In this document: positions 6,326 to 9,178 of the stretch, piece by piece | Layout of the letters: every line of letters begins with the position of its first letter | Numbering within the stretch: position 1 is the first letter of the stretch | Source of the DNA: Gammaproteobacteria bacterium | GTDB taxonomy: Bacteria > Pseudomonadota > Gammaproteobacteria > Enterobacterales > Alteromonadaceae | Assembly: GCA_027484495.1 (NCBI GenBank) | Contig: JAIXSW010000367.1 | Location: 1 to 9,178, forward strand | DNA length: 9,178 nucleotides | Reading direction: 5' to 3' | Program-made: the position numbers and the translations under genes | The notes under the pieces: generated by a model | What the model was told of the DNA's origin: nothing | Databases searched by the model: none | What the model saw: the letters and a program-made list of their open reading frames with translations, nothing else

Positions 6326-7420
6326 TCAGCGCGCATAAATCTGATCAAAAATACCGTCTTCGCCAAAATGCTGCTTTTGTACCAAATCCCAGCCGCCAAA
6401 ATCAGCGATGGTTTTCAGCTCCAGCTGTGGCAACGCCGGCACGCCAGGCACCGGCTGAATAGGCCGGAAATAATGCTCAGCCGCTAACTTTTGCGCCGCT
6501 GGCGTGTATAAAAACTCTAAGTAAGCCTGCGCCAACGCAGTGGTGCCTTTGCGTTCGGTGTTTTTCTGCACCACGGCAACCGGTGGTTCGGCCAGCACCG
6601 AAATCGACGGCACCACAATTTCAAACTGATCAGCACCTAATTCCTTCACTGCCAGATAAGCTTCGTTTTCCCAGCTTAACAACACATCGCCAATACCACG
6701 GCGGGCAAAGGTGCCGGTCGACGCCCGCGCACCGCTGTCGAGCACGGGCACATTGCGATATAACTTTTGTACAAAGGCTTTGGCGCCAGCTTCGGTGCCG
6801 CTGCTTTTCAGGCCATAAGCCCAGGCCGCCAGATAGTTCCAGCGCGCGCCACCGGACGTTTTCGGATTGGGCGTGATCACATCAATGTTGTCGCGCGCCA
6901 AATCATTCCAGTCATGGATTTTCAGCGGATTGCCTTTGCGCACCAAAAACACAATGGTCGAACTGTAAGGCGCGCTGTTATGCGGTAACTGCTGTTGCCA
7001 ATCCGGCGCGATCAGCTTGCCAACCCGTGCCAGCGGGTCAATGTCCGCTGCCAGCGCTAAAGTGACGACATCAGCCCGCAGGCCATCGAGCACAGCACGA
7101 GACTGGCTACCGGAGCCGCCATGCGACTGTTCGACAATCAGCTTCTGGCCGGTTTTCTCCAGCCAGACTTTGGCAAAATGCTGATTGATATCGCGGTAAA
7201 ACTCGCGGGTTGGGTCATAAGATACGTTCAGCAGCCGCACTTCTTTTTGCGCTGACTGCTGAGGGTTGGCCTGCAGCTGTGGCGCTGCAAGCAAAAACAG
7301 GGTTGGCAGCAACAACGCAGGCAACCGCAGCCAAGATTTCAGCAACCCGCTGGCACGCTTTGATGACTGCAAGTGGCGCCGATTCGCGCTAACCTGCAGA
7401 GGAAAAGTGAATAATTGCAA
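6326..7420 (-). CDS. sbp: Periplasmic sulfate-binding protein
   Basis: This secreted binding protein captures sulfate (or thiosulfate) for CysTW. It carries both classic family signatures: VSYDPTREFY at the start of the mature chain and NPKTSGGARWNYLAAWAYG in the middle, plus QSHGGSGSQ, ADVVTLALAAD, VLDSGARASTGTFARRGIGDVLLSWENEA and a C-terminal FGGWDLVQKQHF. Resemblance is stronger to Sbp than to CysP. A signal peptide ends at QLQA before NPQQ. No ATG is available: an in-frame TGA lies just before the TTG at 7435. I prefer the TTG at 7420, which has GGAG seven bases upstream and gives 364 residues. TTG at 7435 would give 369, and a TTG at 7345 would give a more typical short signal peptide but lacks a ribosome binding site. 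The mature protein is the same in all cases. Confidence 0.93.
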   Translation of the reverse strand: MQLFTFPLQVSANRRHLQSSKRASGLLKSWLRLPALLLPTLFLLAAPQLQANPQQSAQKEVRLLNVSYDPTREFYRDINQHFAKVWLEKTGQKLIVEQSHGGSGSQSRAVLDGLRADVVTLALAADIDPLARVGKLIAPDWQQQLPHNSAPYSSTIVFLVRKGNPLKIHDWNDLARDNIDVITPNPKTSGGARWNYLAAWAYGLKSSGTEAGAKAFVQKLYRNVPVLDSGARASTGTFARRGIGDVLLSWENEAYLAVKELGADQFEIVVPSISVLAEPPVAVVQKNTERKGTTALAQAYLEFLYTPAAQKLAAEHYFRPIQPVPGVPALPQLELKTIADFGGWDLVQKQHFGEDGIFDQIYAR

Positions 7421-7427
7421 CGGTTTA

Positions 7428-7431
7428 CTCC
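7428..7431 (-). promoter_or_regulatory. Ribosome binding site deciding the sbp start
   Basis: GGAG on the minus strand lies seven bases upstream of the TTG codon at 7420-7418. None of the other in-frame TTG codons (7435, 7372, 7345) has a comparable purine-rich site at a proper distance. Confidence 0.45.
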
Positions 7432-7473
7432 GCAATCAGTACTGACCACCGGTCGCCAGGCTCCGGCAGTTCC

Positions 7474-7497
7474 AGATATACAGACGTCTGAACATCT
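7474..7497. promoter_or_regulatory. Candidate MetJ operator (tandem Met boxes) upstream of the sulfate operon
   Basis: The 8-base MetJ consensus AGACGTCT occurs perfectly at 7482-7489, inside the 10-base palindrome CAGACGTCTG. It is flanked in register by two weaker 8-base boxes, AGATATAC (7474-7481, four of eight) and GAACATCT (7490-7497, five of eight). The 24 bases form a near-palindrome with 10 of 12 symmetric positions paired. MetJ, the S-adenosylmethionine-binding repressor of methionine genes, binds two or more adjacent boxes. The site ends 54 bases before the preferred sbp start, a position suited to repression. No other gene start is nearby. Confidence 0.5.
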
Positions 7498-7534
7498 CTT
7501 GATGGGAGTAAGACTAAAACAATTCGGTCAAGAT

Positions 7535-7579
7535 AAAAAGAATCAAAAAGTGCGGAGCTATAACCAAAAGTTATGATTC
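7535..7579 (-). terminator. Possible weak terminator of the PepSY gene
   Basis: On the minus strand GAATCA (7579-7574) and TGATTC (7545-7540) can pair and are followed at once by five T residues (7539-7535), starting a few bases after the stop codon of the gene at 7585. The stem is only six base pairs with a 28-base loop that contains the LysR-type palindrome, so the evidence is slight. Confidence 0.2.
7560..7574. promoter_or_regulatory. LysR-type T-N11-A palindrome, candidate CysB site
   Basis: ATAAC-CAAAA-GTTAT is a perfect 5+5 palindrome with the T-N11-A core of LysR-type regulator sites. It is the nearest such element upstream of the sulfate operon, about 140 bases before the preferred sbp start. 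CysB, the LysR-type activator of sulfate assimilation genes, is the obvious candidate because of the downstream genes. TATCTT (minus strand, 7535-7530) could serve as a -10, which would centre the palindrome near -43, but no convincing -35 is seen. Confidence 0.4.
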
Positions 7580-7584
7580 AAATA

Positions 7585-9066
7585 TTAGCGCTGCAACCGG
7601 TACTGCCAGCAGGTCCAGCCAATCAGCACCACGGCGCAAAATGCCCAGCACAGGCCCAGCTGCGTCAGTAAGGCGGTGCTGGATTGTGGCATCACCGCAT
7701 TGAGCAACATCAGCAACAACGTGGCCAGCATAAAACCGCTGGTCAGCGCGCGCAGCACAGCAAATAACCACCAACGTTGTTTGCGGCCATGAGATTCTGC
7801 CGCCCCGCACAGCATCAGGACGGCGAGCACACCGCCAAAAGCCAGCAAAGCGCGTATCGCAGGCCCGGCGTACAGACTTTGATGCGCGGCGTAGCCGAGA
7901 TTTCGCAGCGCCCAGGGCGCACTGTGCCAATAATCAGCCTGCGGTAGCACCTGCAACTGGGCATTCAGCGTTTGTTGCCGGAGCTGATAAGGCGCGGTTT
8001 GCGGCCAGGCCGGCAGTTCCGTCAACAGCCATGTTCCGGTGGCCAGATCCAGCTGTACTTTGGCGACGGGCCAGCCCGGCGTGTTCAACAACTTCGCCAG
8101 ATCCGGTGTGTTTGCTGTCATGACTGATGCTTTGGTAGCGGCTGATGGCTGCGGTTGTGGAAACAGGGCCTGATAATAGGCCGCGCTGTGTTGTTGAATC
8201 AGGCCTGGCTGCCAGTTGCCGTATTGTGTCAGCAGCGCTGAACCAAAAAACCACATTAACCACGGCAGGCTCAGCACCGCACCGGCTAAATGCCAGCGCA
8301 ACGGCCCGCGACCGAGTACATGGCCGGACACCTGTGCCCTGCGCGCTTGCCGCCAGCGCTGCCACAACAAATACATGCCAGACAACGTGAGCGCCAGCAC
8401 CGCAATCGACAGCCCAATCAGCAGCGGCTGGGCGGCACGTTTGAACAGACCCGCCAGCTGATAATGCAGCGAGAAAAACAATTCACCGATGCTGTGCCGG
8501 CTGTTGCCGGGCGTCAGCTCCAGCGGTTCACCCAGTGCGCTGAGACTAGTTTGCGCAGGATCAGTTGGAAGCTGCAGCCAATGGCGGGTTAAAGTCCAGC
8601 TACCCGGTTGTTGCAGATGCAGCGTCAGATAAGGTTTGCGCGCTGAGGCAAATTCAACATAAAGCTGCGCCGCTGTTGGCGCTTGCTGTTGTTGCCACTG
8701 TAGTGCTAATTCCAGCTGCTTCGCAGGCGGCATCTCAACAGTGCGGACCTGCGCCAGCGCTGGCGTCAACGCCAAATCCAGTTCAGCGCGGTACAGCGAT
8801 AAAGTACCGCTCCAGCTCACCACCACGACCAGCGGCAGTAACACGCTGCCTGCCAGCGCATGCAGCGCTTTTTGCCGTGTCGCCAATTGCAGCAAACCAA
8901 ACGCCAGTAAAATCAGCAAGATCAGCTCAGTTAACTGAACCCATAGCAGCGCATCGACAATACCCAGCGCTGGCGTCAGCCAGGATAGCAGCCAAGTCGC
9001 CAGTTCAGTGCAAAGCCAATATCCCAGCGCACCGCCGAGGCTTAACCAGAGAATTTTGCTGAACAA
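7585..9066 (-). CDS. PepSY-associated transmembrane protein, FoxB/PiuB-like
   Basis: This 493-residue inner-membrane protein belongs to the PepSY-associated TM family, some members of which (such as FoxB) are haem-containing reductases of ferric siderophores. Two N-terminal helices (about 5-30 and 39-62) precede the canonical core: helix 68-92 beginning with HALAG (His69), a periplasmic region to about 195, FFSLHYQLAG (His201) and helix 212-236, RWHLAGAVLSLPWL (His259), a second periplasmic region (about 281-385), GYAAHQSLYAG (His395) with helix 402-421, and two final helices (about 431-457 and 466-487). These four histidines are the expected haem-ligand positions by family analogy. The start is TTG at 9066 with AAGGA six bases upstream (9077-9073). 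No siderophore receptor or uptake gene is visible nearby. A Cys-containing C-terminal pair of helices (Cys473, Cys477, Cys486) is noted. Family is fairly sure; function is inferred. Confidence 0.82.
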   Translation of the reverse strand: MFSKILWLSLGGALGYWLCTELATWLLSWLTPALGIVDALLWVQLTELILLILLAFGLLQLATRQKALHALAGSVLLPLVVVVSWSGTLSLYRAELDLALTPALAQVRTVEMPPAKQLELALQWQQQQAPTAAQLYVEFASARKPYLTLHLQQPGSWTLTRHWLQLPTDPAQTSLSALGEPLELTPGNSRHSIGELFFSLHYQLAGLFKRAAQPLLIGLSIAVLALTLSGMYLLWQRWRQARRAQVSGHVLGRGPLRWHLAGAVLSLPWLMWFFGSALLTQYGNWQPGLIQQHSAAYYQALFPQPQPSAATKASVMTANTPDLAKLLNTPGWPVAKVQLDLATGTWLLTELPAWPQTAPYQLRQQTLNAQLQVLPQADYWHSAPWALRNLGYAAHQSLYAGPAIRALLAFGGVLAVLMLCGAAESHGRKQRWWLFAVLRALTSGFMLATLLLMLLNAVMPQSSTALLTQLGLCWAFCAVVLIGWTCWQYRLQR

Positions 9067-9178
9067 TGGGCTTCCTTTTGAGTTGTTGCGGGCAGTTTGG
9101 GGTCAGGTTGTTTGGCTTGGCGGTTTAGGTGAAATCCCGTATAACAAGCGCATATCTTTCCACGCGGATTGTCGCATC
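9067..9178 (-). other. Leader of the PepSY gene, possibly with the end of an upstream gene
   Basis: Apart from the ribosome binding site at 9077-9071, this 112-base edge holds nothing certain. On the minus strand one frame is open from the edge to a TAA at 9044-9042 inside the PepSY start; its peptide opens CDNPRGKICACYTGFHLN. Another is open to TGA at 9105-9103. Either could be the 3' end of a gene in the same operon, but stretches this short are often open by chance. TTATAC (minus strand, 9144-9139) resembles a -10 element but has no good -35. No Fur-like box is visible. Confidence 0.2.

Noticed and set aside
7436..7445. 10-base palindrome TCAGTACTGA just before the sbp start region
   Set aside because: Perfect but short, with no known regulator motif and no supporting flanking symmetry; a palindrome of this length can arise by chance.
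7526..7531. TTGACC (minus strand) as a -35 element for sbp
   Set aside because: Five of six consensus bases match, but no acceptable -10 occurs 15 to 19 bases downstream.
8565..9062. 165-residue open frame on the plus strand inside the PepSY gene
   Set aside because: Antisense to a gene with clear membrane helices and family motifs; an alanine/proline-rich low-information peptide typical of shadow frames in GC-rich sequence.

Overview
The window looks like an accessory-to-core stretch of a gammaproteobacterial chromosome. Protein families, moderate GC content, glutamine-rich proteins and frequent TTG/GTG starts fit Aeromonadales or Alteromonadales relatives, but the genus cannot be fixed from the sequence. 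There are seven protein-coding genes, one of them partial at the left edge, plus several short regulatory elements. No rRNA, tRNA, CRISPR array or insertion sequence was seen, and there is no gene-free stretch longer than about 150 bases.

Left part (1-3651, + strand). The window opens inside the 3' end of an acetyl-CoA hydrolase/CoA-transferase family gene. After a 94-base gap comes a two-gene operon. The first gene encodes a lipoprotein of the SsuA/NMT1-type solute-binding family. The second, overlapping it by one base, encodes a 795-residue membrane protein with a periplasmic domain, HAMP, PAS, a degenerate GGDEF and an intact EAL domain. No ABC permease or ATPase accompanies the binding protein. 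The natural reading is a ligand-sensing pair that controls c-di-GMP breakdown, similar in logic to the NspS-MbaA pair of Vibrio cholerae but with a binding protein of a different family.

Middle part (3674-4576, - strand). A second solute-binding-like periplasmic protein (family 3-like) is convergent to the c-di-GMP gene. It has its own probable promoter, an inverted repeat spanning the -10 region and ribosome binding site, and a strong GC hairpin separating it from the upstream sulfate operon.

Right part (4577-9178, - strand). Transcribed right to left are a PepSY-associated membrane protein (FoxB/PiuB-like, four candidate haem-ligand histidines) and then sbp-cysT-cysW, the periplasmic sulfate-binding protein and both permease subunits of the sulfate/thiosulfate importer. 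The ATPase gene cysA is not next to them. The roughly 150-base region upstream of sbp holds a LysR-type T-N11-A palindrome (candidate CysB site) and a 24-base near-palindrome centred on a perfect MetJ box, AGACGTCT. This suggests that sulfate uptake is both sulfur-activated and methionine-repressed.

The most notable observations are the binding protein/phosphodiesterase pair, the candidate MetJ operator on a sulfate uptake operon, and the absence of cysA.
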